Assembly (NCBI GenBank): GCA_947478955.1
Contig: CANJXJ010000007.1
Coordinates: 1-43,563 of the forward strand
Direction: 5' to 3'
Length of the DNA: 43,563 nt
Origin: Alphaproteobacteria bacterium
GTDB taxonomy: Bacteria > Pseudomonadota > Alphaproteobacteria > Paracaedibacterales > CAITNM01
The first letter of the stretch is position 1. Each line of letters begins with the position of its first letter. A program made the translations under genes and the position numbers. The notes under the pieces were generated by a model. The model did not search any database, had not been told where the DNA came from, and saw nothing but the letters and a program-made list of their open reading frames with translations. Positions 17,230 through 24,496 of this stretch are shown piece by piece.

Positions 17230-17730
17230 TTACTTCTTTAGGCTACTAACAGTGCAAAGAGCATCACTAAGTTTAAAAGCTACTACAGCTCTCTCTTCTT
17301 TTTTTGCATTAGTATATGTATAGAAAACCTTGCCATCTTTAACATCTTTCATTTTATCAGCTGCTAAGCTACGCGCTGACTTATCATCAGAAGTTTTAGG
17401 TGTTTTTCCTACCACGTCACTTACGGTGGATGCTTTAACATCATTGCCATCAGTTCCATAAGTTACAAATATACAACCAGCATCAGTTAAAGCTTTTAGA
17501 GCAGTTGCCAAATCCCCTTCTGGTGTGCTGATTTTACCATTTAGATCACTCGCTGAAATGCCTGAAGCAGCTTTCATAACCACATCAACAAGCGCGCCCA
17601 TTGCTTGCTCTTGAGTTTGCTCTTTTGCGTCACTTACTGTAGTTGGTTTTGCATCACTTGCAGTAGCTGCTGGAATGAAACCTAGGCCCATAATTAAACC
17701 CAAGGCCAATTTCATAACATTATTTTTCAT
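17230..17730 (-). CDS. secreted protein of unknown function (166 aa)
   Basis: Not a recognised family. The N-terminal 25 residues are a textbook signal peptide (MKNNVMKLALGLIMGLGFIP, then AATASDAK with an A-x-A site). The mature part is polar and rich in Asp, Lys, Thr and Ser, with SDAK/SDV-type words repeated (TVSDAKEQ, TVSDVVGK, TSDDKSAR). Two cysteines (in DAGCIF and DALCTV) could pair. A GAAAGG sequence about 10 bases before the ATG supports the start. The abundant small polar residues suggest a well-expressed surface or periplasmic protein, but no function can be assigned. Confidence 0.65.
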   Translation of the reverse strand: MKNNVMKLALGLIMGLGFIPAATASDAKPTTVSDAKEQTQEQAMGALVDVVMKAASGISASDLNGKISTPEGDLATALKALTDAGCIFVTYGTDGNDVKASTVSDVVGKTPKTSDDKSARSLAADKMKDVKDGKVFYTYTNAKKEERAVVAFKLSDALCTVSSLKK

Positions 17731-17771
17731 ATGTACTTAACCTTTCTTATAAAATTAAAACAACATTCTGT

Positions 17772-17777
17772 ATTATA
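17772..17777 (-). promoter_or_regulatory. candidate -10 element for the 166-aa secreted protein
   Basis: On the minus strand this is a consensus TATAAT about 40 bases upstream of the start codon at 17730. No good -35 hexamer lies at the usual distance, so the call rests on the -10 match and its position only. Confidence 0.4.
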
Positions 17778-17883
17778 GATTGAATAGCCTAATTTTTTAT
17801 TAAAGAACAAATAAATATTGCACAATTTCTGTGGATTATTTACTGTTGTATTCTATCAGTACTTCTAATAATATGACAATCGC

Positions 17884-19143
17884 TTAAATACGCTCTCGAC
17901 TTTTGCTTTTAAGGGCTTTAATAACAGCATTAAATTTCTTATATTCTTCGGATAACATACGGCCGTTAGCAGCAAATAATGCGTCTTGATTACTTTCAGA
18001 GATGTCATCAAGCCGCATATTCTCCGGGGCTAAAACTGGATTAAATCTATAATAGTGATCTCCGCAATAAGCACGGTTTAGGTGATGTGCAGCGCTAGAT
18101 TGCCCCGCTATACAGGTATCCGCAATGGACCCGCCCCACTTCAAAATACCTCCTCGCAATAATCCTTCGTGCATATGGGTTGTACTTGGTATACCTGTTC
18201 CTAGGGATAAAACTTTTACATCTTCAGCACGGACACCATAATGCGCATGCATTAATGTAAGCCCTGGAAGAGTTGGGTTATTCATGCAGGTGCCACCATC
18301 ACTTAAAACATATCCTCGTGAACTAGGAATATTAAGGGGAAATACATGTTGCGGTTTAAAATATGTTGGCGCAGCCCCTGTTGCCATAGCAACATCTTTT
18401 GTTAAGAAGTTTTCATCGTCGGTGGTAGATATGAGCCGTTCTTCATTAATATTTAGATCATGGGCAACTAAAACAACCGGCAATAGACGTTCCTTAAAAG
18501 TATTATCTTTTAAAAGCTTTTCTAAAACTCCTCTTATGGAAGAGGTTTTGTATCGTGTTCGGAACAACCCCCCAAATGACTGCCATTTTGATACAAATAA
18601 TTTTTCCAAATTTTCTTGGAGTATTGTTAATAAGGCACGTGCTGAGTACTTTGGTTTTGTTGGATGTTCAGGATCAGGGAGAGTTAATAAACAAGCAAGT
18701 ATTCCTCCAATTGAAGTACCTGAAATCCCATCAAACATTTCAGGAATTGATTTTCCTGTTCGTCTTTCAAGCTCTGCAAGGGTGTGGAGCTGCATTAATC
18801 CTCGTGCTCCTCCCCCATCCAAAGATAAAAGCCATCGTTGAGGAGGGGTGTAACGTGATACTGGTTCTGGTCGGGCATTTATTTCATCTGGTCGGGCATT
18901 TATTTCATATGGACTAGAAGCACGTAAGTGGAAGGGAGCTCCTATGCGATGTTGCTTTATAACAGGGACACTAGCAGTCCTTGGTGGTAGATTTTGCTCA
19001 GCCCAAAGATGAGTTAATGAGATACGACGACCTCCAGAAGCAAAAGCTTCGTCCAGCCGCCTATATTCAGCAGATGCAAGGGTTGTTTGAACAATTAGGA
19101 CTCCATAAATTGCTATATTGCGTAAAACACGAGCTTTTTGCAT
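17884..19143 (-). CDS. secreted patatin-like phospholipase
   Basis: A 419-residue protein with a signal peptide (about residues 1-25, ending TTLASA) and then a 75-residue linker. The patatin domain has the oxyanion-hole motif DGGGARG at 109-115, the nucleophile elbow GTSIGG at 142-147 with S144, and the catalytic Asp D282 in SDGGTCMNNP. All catalytic elements are intact. Patatins hydrolyse phospholipid acyl chains (PLA2-like). In Rickettsia, patatin phospholipases act on host membranes, which suggests a similar role, although here a Sec signal is present. AAAGGAAC before the ATG is a strong ribosome binding site. The linker contains an exact 21-base tandem duplication. Confidence 0.9.
   Translation of the reverse strand: MQKARVLRNIAIYGVLIVQTTLASAEYRRLDEAFASGGRRISLTHLWAEQNLPPRTASVPVIKQHRIGAPFHLRASSPYEINARPDEINARPEPVSRYTPPQRWLLSLDGGGARGLMQLHTLAELERRTGKSIPEMFDGISGTSIGGILACLLTLPDPEHPTKPKYSARALLTILQENLEKLFVSKWQSFGGLFRTRYKTSSIRGVLEKLLKDNTFKERLLPVVLVAHDLNINEERLISTTDDENFLTKDVAMATGAAPTYFKPQHVFPLNIPSSRGYVLSDGGTCMNNPTLPGLTLMHAHYGVRAEDVKVLSLGTGIPSTTHMHEGLLRGGILKWGGSIADTCIAGQSSAAHHLNRAYCGDHYYRFNPVLAPENMRLDDISESNQDALFAANGRMLSEEYKKFNAVIKALKSKSRERI
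18866..18907. repeat. exact 21-base tandem duplication in the patatin gene
   Basis: Bases 18866-18886 and 18887-18907 are identical (the unit starts TCTGGTCGGG on the + strand). The copy is in frame and gives DEINARP-type repeats (residues about 79-92) in the linker between signal peptide and patatin domain, so it should not disturb the catalytic fold. Confidence 0.95.
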
Positions 19144-19454
19144 AACATAGTTCCTTTCTGTTGGACCCTATGCAACAAATAGTTCTGAAAATTAAGAAAT
19201 CGTTAACTATTTGCTATGATAAATACACATCGAAGAACTTCTGTTATGTTATAAGTAGTAAAATTGCACCTAAAATATAGTTCCTTTATTGTCACAGTTA
19301 ATAAATTTCTAGCTGCTTGCTTAAAGATTTCTGGGGTGTTTCCCTTGCTATTGTGCGAGGTGTACATGATCTATGGCAGTAACGTAACTGTACATTCTCT
19401 GCAAAAGATATTTTTTTAATAAAAATTTAACGATTTTCTTTTTAAGTTAAGTTA
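19144..19454. other. long intergenic region between divergent patatin and aldolase genes
   Basis: About 310 AT-rich bases. It contains the patatin ribosome binding site, and the same 11-base sequence ATAGTTCCTTT occurs twice (19147-19157 and 19277-19287). A 9-base inverted repeat CAAATAGTT (19176-19184)/AACTATTTG (19205-19213) lies just upstream of the patatin start and could be an operator. No RNA gene or longer open frame was seen. It should hold the promoters of both genes. Confidence 0.4.
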
Positions 19455-19481
19455 GTGACCATCAATACAAAGTTTAAATTT

Positions 19482-20231
19482 ATGCGACGTGATATTTCTG
19501 ATAGTGAATGGAAGGCCCGGCTTGAACTAACTGCAGCGTATCATTTGGCTGGGATGTATGGATGGACAGACTTAATCTACACACATTTTACAGCGCGGGT
19601 ACCTGGAGAACCTGGTTGCTTTTTAATTAACCCGTTTGGTCTACATTTTCATGAAGTAACGCCTGACAACCTTATTAAGGTTAGCTTTGATGGAACTATT
19701 TTAAGTGAAACAAAACATGGAATTAATCCGGCTGGCTCTGTTATTCATGGTGCAACCCATGAAGCTAGACCTGATGTTGGTTGTGTACTGCATTTACATA
19801 CAATTAATGGAGTAGCGGTAAGTTCGGTCAAAGAAGGCCTCTTACCAATTTCTCAACATGCTCTACATTTGTTTGGTGAAATTGCGTACCACGATTATGA
19901 GGGTATCGCGATGCGTGAAGATGAAAAGGTTACCATTGTGCGCGATTTAGGACAAAAAAAAATCATGCTTTTAAGAAACCATGGATCCTTAGCTGTAGGA
20001 TCAACCATTCCGGAAGCATTTATGCTTATGTATATGTTAGAAAAAGCTGCAGAAATTCAGGTACGGACCTTAGCCCAAGGATTACCAATATGCACCATTC
20101 CAACAGAAGTTTGTATTCTAACGCATGAGCAGGCCATTTCAAAACGCGAGCATCATCTTAAACTAGAGTGGATGGCACATTTGAGATTACTTGATACTCC
20201 TTATGTCAGCCAGCTTTTAACAGCAGCCTAA
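19482..20231 (+). CDS. class II aldolase/adducin domain protein
   Basis: About 249 residues from the ATG at 19482 (MRRDISDSEWKAR); a GTG at 19455 would add nine residues, and neither start has a clear ribosome binding site. The zinc-binding fold of class II aldolases is evident: GWTDLIYTHFTARVPG near the N-terminus, FLINPFGLHFHEVTPDNLIKV, the metal-ligand HLH in CVLHLHTINGVAVS, and the third histidine in MLLRNHGSLAVG. Members of this broad family cleave or epimerise phosphosugars such as fuculose 1-phosphate. The exact substrate is not readable. The gene is alone and convergent with ftsQ. Confidence 0.85.
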   Translation: MRRDISDSEWKARLELTAAYHLAGMYGWTDLIYTHFTARVPGEPGCFLINPFGLHFHEVTPDNLIKVSFDGTILSETKHGINPAGSVIHGATHEARPDVGCVLHLHTINGVAVSSVKEGLLPISQHALHLFGEIAYHDYEGIAMREDEKVTIVRDLGQKKIMLLRNHGSLAVGSTIPEAFMLMYMLEKAAEIQVRTLAQGLPICTIPTEVCILTHEQAISKREHHLKLEWMAHLRLLDTPYVSQLLTAA

Positions 20232-20266
20232 ACATAAATTCCAACGGGCCTTGCAAACAATTTGGC

Positions 20267-21166
20267 TTACGCTGCTCTGCCTTTTCGGCCAGCTTTTATG
20301 CGCTGTATTGTTTCAGAGGTAACTCGCAAGAAATACCGCTCAGGAGTACGTAAGTCTATTTCTTTTACATTATTAACTGATAATCGCTGCTCACTTAATA
20401 GCTTTTCCAAGACCGCCAATCCTTGTTTTAAAGAACGGTCTGAGAGCTTAACAAGTACCCCCCCCACGAGATAGATATTCCATCGGCGTTCACGCACTCG
20501 TGACAAAGCTTGAAGATTCTTTTGAATATTTGGAAAATCATTAAGGATTTTCAAAATATCAGGAGATTTCTGCGGCGCCCCCTCACCCACTACTAATGGC
20601 AGAACCCCGTAATGACGATGATTTTTTGTCAAAATAGCTGTGCCATCTTCATCAACCAAATGAAACTGGTTGTGGTGCTGCCATACTGCTATAGGATGTC
20701 GTTCTTCTATTTTAACGTGAACAAGGTCAGGCAAGCGACGTACTACCGTTGCGCGACGAACCCATTCTAATTTTTCAAGGCGAAATCGGGTTTGCTGTAG
20801 ATCAATAGAAAAAATAGGGTCCCCTCGATCTATTTGTAAGGCTTTCATGAGATCTTGTTGTTTAGTATTAACTCGTCCTTGCACAATAATTTCTTGGACC
20901 CTAAACCCAAGCGATGTCCTGAATTGCTGCAAACATTTTAAAGATGATGCATACAAATGTTGGGGATATCCCAAAAACCATACAATAGTAATTGCAGAAA
21001 CTATTAAAAATCCCGCAAAAACACGAATGTGATTAGCATACACGCGCATTGAACGAGCATTTTTCTTTCGATTCACTTTTCGTGTTGTCGCTGTCTTATA
21101 AGAAGTTTCTTCCCTTAAGCGTTTCTTCGAAGAGGAACCTTTTTTTACCGATTGGTTTAATCGCAT
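20267..21166 (-). CDS. ftsQ: cell division protein FtsQ
   Basis: A 299-residue bitopic membrane protein that links early and late divisome proteins (with FtsL and FtsB). It has a long, very basic cytoplasmic N-terminus (about 45 residues, KKRLREE...RKVNRKKNARS) and one membrane segment at about 48-67. A POTRA domain follows (FRVQEIIVQGRVNTKQQDLM, then DPIFSIDLQQTRFRLEKLEW, then VRRATVVRRLPDLVHVKIEER). The FtsQ beta domain starts at about residue 160 (PIAVWQHHNQFHLVDEDG). Its start overlaps the ddl stop by 10 bases. Downstream, where ftsA would be expected, is the convergent aldolase gene. Confidence 0.92.
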   Translation of the reverse strand: MRLNQSVKKGSSSKKRLREETSYKTATTRKVNRKKNARSMRVYANHIRVFAGFLIVSAITIVWFLGYPQHLYASSLKCLQQFRTSLGFRVQEIIVQGRVNTKQQDLMKALQIDRGDPIFSIDLQQTRFRLEKLEWVRRATVVRRLPDLVHVKIEERHPIAVWQHHNQFHLVDEDGTAILTKNHRHYGVLPLVVGEGAPQKSPDILKILNDFPNIQKNLQALSRVRERRWNIYLVGGVLVKLSDRSLKQGLAVLEKLLSEQRLSVNNVKEIDLRTPERYFLRVTSETIQRIKAGRKGRAA

Positions 21167-22059
21167 TGCGCGCTTGCTACCATTTTATTAACCAGCTCAC
21201 CAAATGACATCCCCTGACTATTAGCAATTTGTGGTGCTAATGACGTGGCAGTGAAGCCCGGTTGCGTGTTTAATTCTAACACACTAAACATATGGCCATC
21301 AAACATCATATCTATTCGTGCAAGCCCTCGACATCCTAGAGCCTTATAGGCTCTAGATGCTGTTGTTGTAGCAAGCTCTGTTTCACTAGGGTTTATAGGA
21401 GCTGGGCATAGAAATTGCGCTTCTCCTGGAACATACTTAGCTTGGTAATTAAAGAAGGAAAATGTTTCTTTGGGACATATTTCAATAGTTCCTAAAGCAA
21501 CCCCATCAAGCACTGCCACATGAATTTCGCGTTGTTTTAAATACTCTTGCACTAGGCACTCATCACTAAATAACCAGTTATGCTGCTGATGTTTCCATTC
21601 GGCATCGCTTGAAATCACCGATATCCCAACGCTAGATCCCTCATTAATAGGTTTCACAATACAGGGAAACGCCATGGGGCATTCAGGGGTGTTGGCCATT
21701 TCAACTTTAAGTGTATGGGGCGTGGGGATATTATTTTCTTTAAAAATTTGATAGGATCGCCACTTATCCATTGCTAAAGCCGATGCCGCCATTCCTGAAT
21801 GGGTATAAGGAATTTTTAAAGCATCCAAAATGCCTTGCACCGTACCGTCTTCCCCAATAGGGCCGTGCAGACAGTTAAACACAACATCAGGCTGTAAAGC
21901 CTTTACTTGGTTAGTGAATTCGTCTAAATCATCTGGCAAATCAATGGTTGAGGTCTCAAAACCAAGTTCATTCAAGGCATCAAAAGTTGCCTTACCTGAT
22001 TTTAGAGAAACTTCTCGTTCTCCCCCACAACCGCCTAATAGGACTGTAACCCTTTTCAT
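21157..22059 (-). CDS. ddl: D-alanine--D-alanine ligase
   Basis: Makes the D-Ala-D-Ala dipeptide for peptidoglycan. The start was placed at MKRVTVLLGGCGGEREVSL, because the 39 codons upstream in the same frame do not fit the family. The 300-residue ATP-grasp product has the N-terminal GGCGGEREVSLKSG loop, the CLHGPIGEDGTVQG block, the ATP-binding PCIVKPINEGSSVGIS loop, and the C-terminal RGLARIDMMFDG with VLELNTQPGFTATSLAP, which carries the metal ligands. It overlaps ftsQ by 10 bases, so the order ddl-ftsQ of the division and cell wall cluster is kept. Confidence 0.95.
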   Translation of the reverse strand: MKRVTVLLGGCGGEREVSLKSGKATFDALNELGFETSTIDLPDDLDEFTNQVKALQPDVVFNCLHGPIGEDGTVQGILDALKIPYTHSGMAASALAMDKWRSYQIFKENNIPTPHTLKVEMANTPECPMAFPCIVKPINEGSSVGISVISSDAEWKHQQHNWLFSDECLVQEYLKQREIHVAVLDGVALGTIEICPKETFSFFNYQAKYVPGEAQFLCPAPINPSETELATTTASRAYKALGCRGLARIDMMFDGHMFSVLELNTQPGFTATSLAPQIANSQGMSFGELVNKMVASAQCD

Positions 22060-22190
22060 AACCACACATATTTCTTGATTGTGCCATCTTACAAAAAAAA
22101 ACCATTGGAGCAAACTAATCTTTGCGTAATGTGAAAAAAAAATGATATTTTTGCATGAATCAGGGAAGATTTGCACTAAATATGCATAAA

Positions 22191-23393
22191 CTATCTAACC
22201 TTTACATAGATATACTCAGTGCGTGATCCAAGCACTTGGGTGCGCTGCAGCTCAAAACCATGCTCTTCAATTTTCCCCGCGTAATTAGTATAGGTTGTAA
22301 ATGCACCACCAATATCTAGGGAATGATGAATTCTTGGGTTTAGACCATCCATAATGTAACAATGATCCACAATATGCTTCAGGGGATTTTTGCCCGCCCC
22401 CCTCAAAGCCACTAATGTATCCCAGAATGTAGGCGCTAAGGCATCAGCTGCAATATCGGCATGAGCACATCCATCATAGTCAAATCTAGATCCAGCTTCA
22501 TGCAAAGCAACTGTAAGTTGATGCTCATGATCACATAGACAATGCTGACAGGAATGCACAAATGTTTTCCCAGTAAACACTTTTAAAAAATCATCTGCAA
22601 AGTAAGCAGGGGTTTGTGCAACATCTGCGATTAAAGAATGGCCGCACCCTATAACCAATGTAGCGGGGACGCCTTCGTGTTCCATGTATTTTGCAAGTGA
22701 TTTAGCTAGCGTATGGGTAGGATCTTTTTTTTCCGCAAAAAGGTAATCATCACCTAAGACCAAATCGTGGGTTAATAAAAACATGCGCATAGAAACAAGG
22801 TCAGAATTTGTATATGCATCATCTGCAAAGAATAGCTTGCCTAAAAGATGTTTTAGTAGCCCTTCATTACCTCGGGTTATCGTTAAGCGTTGGTTATAAG
22901 TCGCAATGACTTTTTCAGAAGCCGTAATTAACTCCTCCACAGAAGCCTTAAATCCAGGCACATCCCCTTCGCTTGCTTCTAATAGAGCTAGAATACCATC
23001 AAACATTCCTTTGCTATTGACTGCCATGACTGATGGAGCATGCGCACGAGCTCCTCTGAATGATTGGTCGTACTTATCTCTCATTTTTTGTTTTATAAAA
23101 GGACATGCAAAAACAGCATCCCTATCAAAAACCAGAGGAGTTAGCTGAATAGAGCCTAAATGTTCTTTTACACTTTCTGCTACTGGATGACCAGGAAAGG
23201 CGCTTGTGAATTCTTGCCATTTTACAGGATCAAAAGTTCGTACTTTAAAGTATGCCGGTATAGAACGTCCTAGGCTTTGGGTAGCTTCAAGAACATCTTC
23301 AACCTTTGCCGCAGCATATGTTGATGCTATTAGGCAGAACACCACAATAATGTTCTTTAGTACTATTTTTGCAATCATGGAAATAGACAACAT
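22191..23393 (-). CDS. secreted protein with methyltransferase-like signature (400 aa)
   Basis: No family is confidently recognised. A signal peptide spans about residues 8-29 (IAKIVLKNIIVVFCLIAS, then an AAA cleavage region); the ATG at 23378 is an alternative start. The C-terminal half resembles a Rossmann methyltransferase: ATLVIGCGHS (244-253) looks like SAM motif I, HADIAADALAPTFWDTL (311-327) like the acidic and motif II/III region, and KHIVDHCYIMDGLN (339-352) like the motif IV strand. A Cys/His cluster CQHCLCDHEH (282-291) lies between them and could bind metal. Residues 30-230 are mostly helical and unlike anything I know. Such an enzyme outside the cytoplasm would be unusual; a host target is conceivable. 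Confidence 0.55.
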   Translation of the reverse strand: MLSISMIAKIVLKNIIVVFCLIASTYAAAKVEDVLEATQSLGRSIPAYFKVRTFDPVKWQEFTSAFPGHPVAESVKEHLGSIQLTPLVFDRDAVFACPFIKQKMRDKYDQSFRGARAHAPSVMAVNSKGMFDGILALLEASEGDVPGFKASVEELITASEKVIATYNQRLTITRGNEGLLKHLLGKLFFADDAYTNSDLVSMRMFLLTHDLVLGDDYLFAEKKDPTHTLAKSLAKYMEHEGVPATLVIGCGHSLIADVAQTPAYFADDFLKVFTGKTFVHSCQHCLCDHEHQLTVALHEAGSRFDYDGCAHADIAADALAPTFWDTLVALRGAGKNPLKHIVDHCYIMDGLNPRIHHSLDIGGAFTTYTNYAGKIEEHGFELQRTQVLGSRTEYIYVKVR

Positions 23394-23512
23394 TGTTACA
23401 GAACAACTATTGTCAATATAAAATATAAGTTATTATAATTTAGTTAATTTGGTTTTTTTAATTATATTGAAGGTAAATTAAAAATTATCCTGCTAAAAAC
23501 ACACTTAAAGCA

Positions 23513-24409
23513 TTACCCATAAATGACGCGTTCTTGATCAGGATTTTGCGCAAGTTGTACCAAGGCTTGCAGACGATGTACGCCATCTATATGGGTATTA
23601 TGAGTATAACGCAAAAACCGCTCTACCGCCTGAGCAGAATGAGCATAGTCTTTGGGATTTTTCAAAGATTCTTGGTACAAAAACTGATGAAGCAGTTGGC
23701 CTAAAAAGGTATCATCACTTTGCTTTAAAAGCTCTTGAATGGCTGATTTCAAATCATTTAAATTGGTAAGGATTAAAAGTTTTTGAATAGCTAGTACAGT
23801 CGCGCTGCCACCAGCTATTAGAATTTTTTGATATATTCCGGGGGAACCTGCTGCCATAGAAATAGCTAATGGATCAGCCTGCTGGCCAATCGCCTGGGCC
23901 ATATCACTATCTGATAAAAGTTTAAAATTAATCAGTAAACACCGTGACCGGATTGTTGGCAAAACGCCGCCAACACTATGGCAAATCAGTAAAAAGAATG
24001 CATTCTTTGGCGGTTCTTCCAGCATTTTAAGTAACGCGTTTGCCGCTTGCCGGTTTAGATTATCAACCGCATCAATAATAATAATTCTAGGGCCATCCAC
24101 GGCAGCTTTTTGTTTCAAGCTATTTAAAAGGCTGCGCACTTGTTCAATAGTAATATCATTTTTGAGTTTTCCGTCATCATCAACAGATTGGCAAACCTTA
24201 AAATAGTTAGGGTATGCCCCAGCCTGGCATTGCAGCTGTACGATAGTTGCATTAAATGGACTAGCTTTGGCCAAAATTGATATTGCTAATTCTTTTGCCG
24301 CACTTGCTTTGCCAATTCCCCTTGAACCACACAACAAAAACCCGTGGTGCTGGTTATTTTCAAGCGCTGATTTTAAAATCGCAATAGAAGATGTATGGCC
24401 AATAATCAT
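23513..24409 (-). CDS. holB: DNA polymerase III delta' subunit
   Basis: A 298-residue clamp-loader AAA+ protein. Key features are LLCGSRGIGKASAAKELA (a degenerate Walker A, Ser replacing the usual Thr after GK-A), the NDITIEQVRSLLNSL block, IIIIDAVDNLNRQAANALLK (Walker B-like), MLEEPPKNAFFLLI, and LPTIRSRCLLINF with the SRC motif. Delta' does not hydrolyse ATP, so the altered Walker A fits. The zinc-finger cysteines of delta' are mostly absent. It lies upstream of the 400-aa gene; a strong terminator facing the same way separates it from the gene before it. Confidence 0.9.
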   Translation of the reverse strand: MIIGHTSSIAILKSALENNQHHGFLLCGSRGIGKASAAKELAISILAKASPFNATIVQLQCQAGAYPNYFKVCQSVDDDGKLKNDITIEQVRSLLNSLKQKAAVDGPRIIIIDAVDNLNRQAANALLKMLEEPPKNAFFLLICHSVGGVLPTIRSRCLLINFKLLSDSDMAQAIGQQADPLAISMAAGSPGIYQKILIAGGSATVLAIQKLLILTNLNDLKSAIQELLKQSDDTFLGQLLHQFLYQESLKNPKDYAHSAQAVERFLRYTHNTHIDGVHRLQALVQLAQNPDQERVIYG

Positions 24410-24436
24410 AGGCTTACACTACCCGGAAAATGAGAT

Positions 24437-24474
24437 AAAAAAAATCCCCCCAGAGCTTTTATGCTGTGGGGGGA
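24437..24474 (-). terminator. Rho-independent terminator
   Basis: On the minus strand TCCCCCCA (24474-24467) pairs with TGGGGGGA (24452-24445), extended by an AGC/GCT stem around an ATAAAA loop with one mismatch, and is followed by eight T residues (24444-24437). This is a strong intrinsic terminator for the 530-aa gene that ends at 24497. Confidence 0.92.
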
Positions 24475-24496
24475 TTATCTGATCTAAATTAGTTAG

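Noticed and set aside
22060-22176. Longer N-terminus for ddl
   Set aside because: The 39 extra residues are hydrophobic and aromatic and unlike any Ddl; the family start MKRVTVLLGG fits at 22059.
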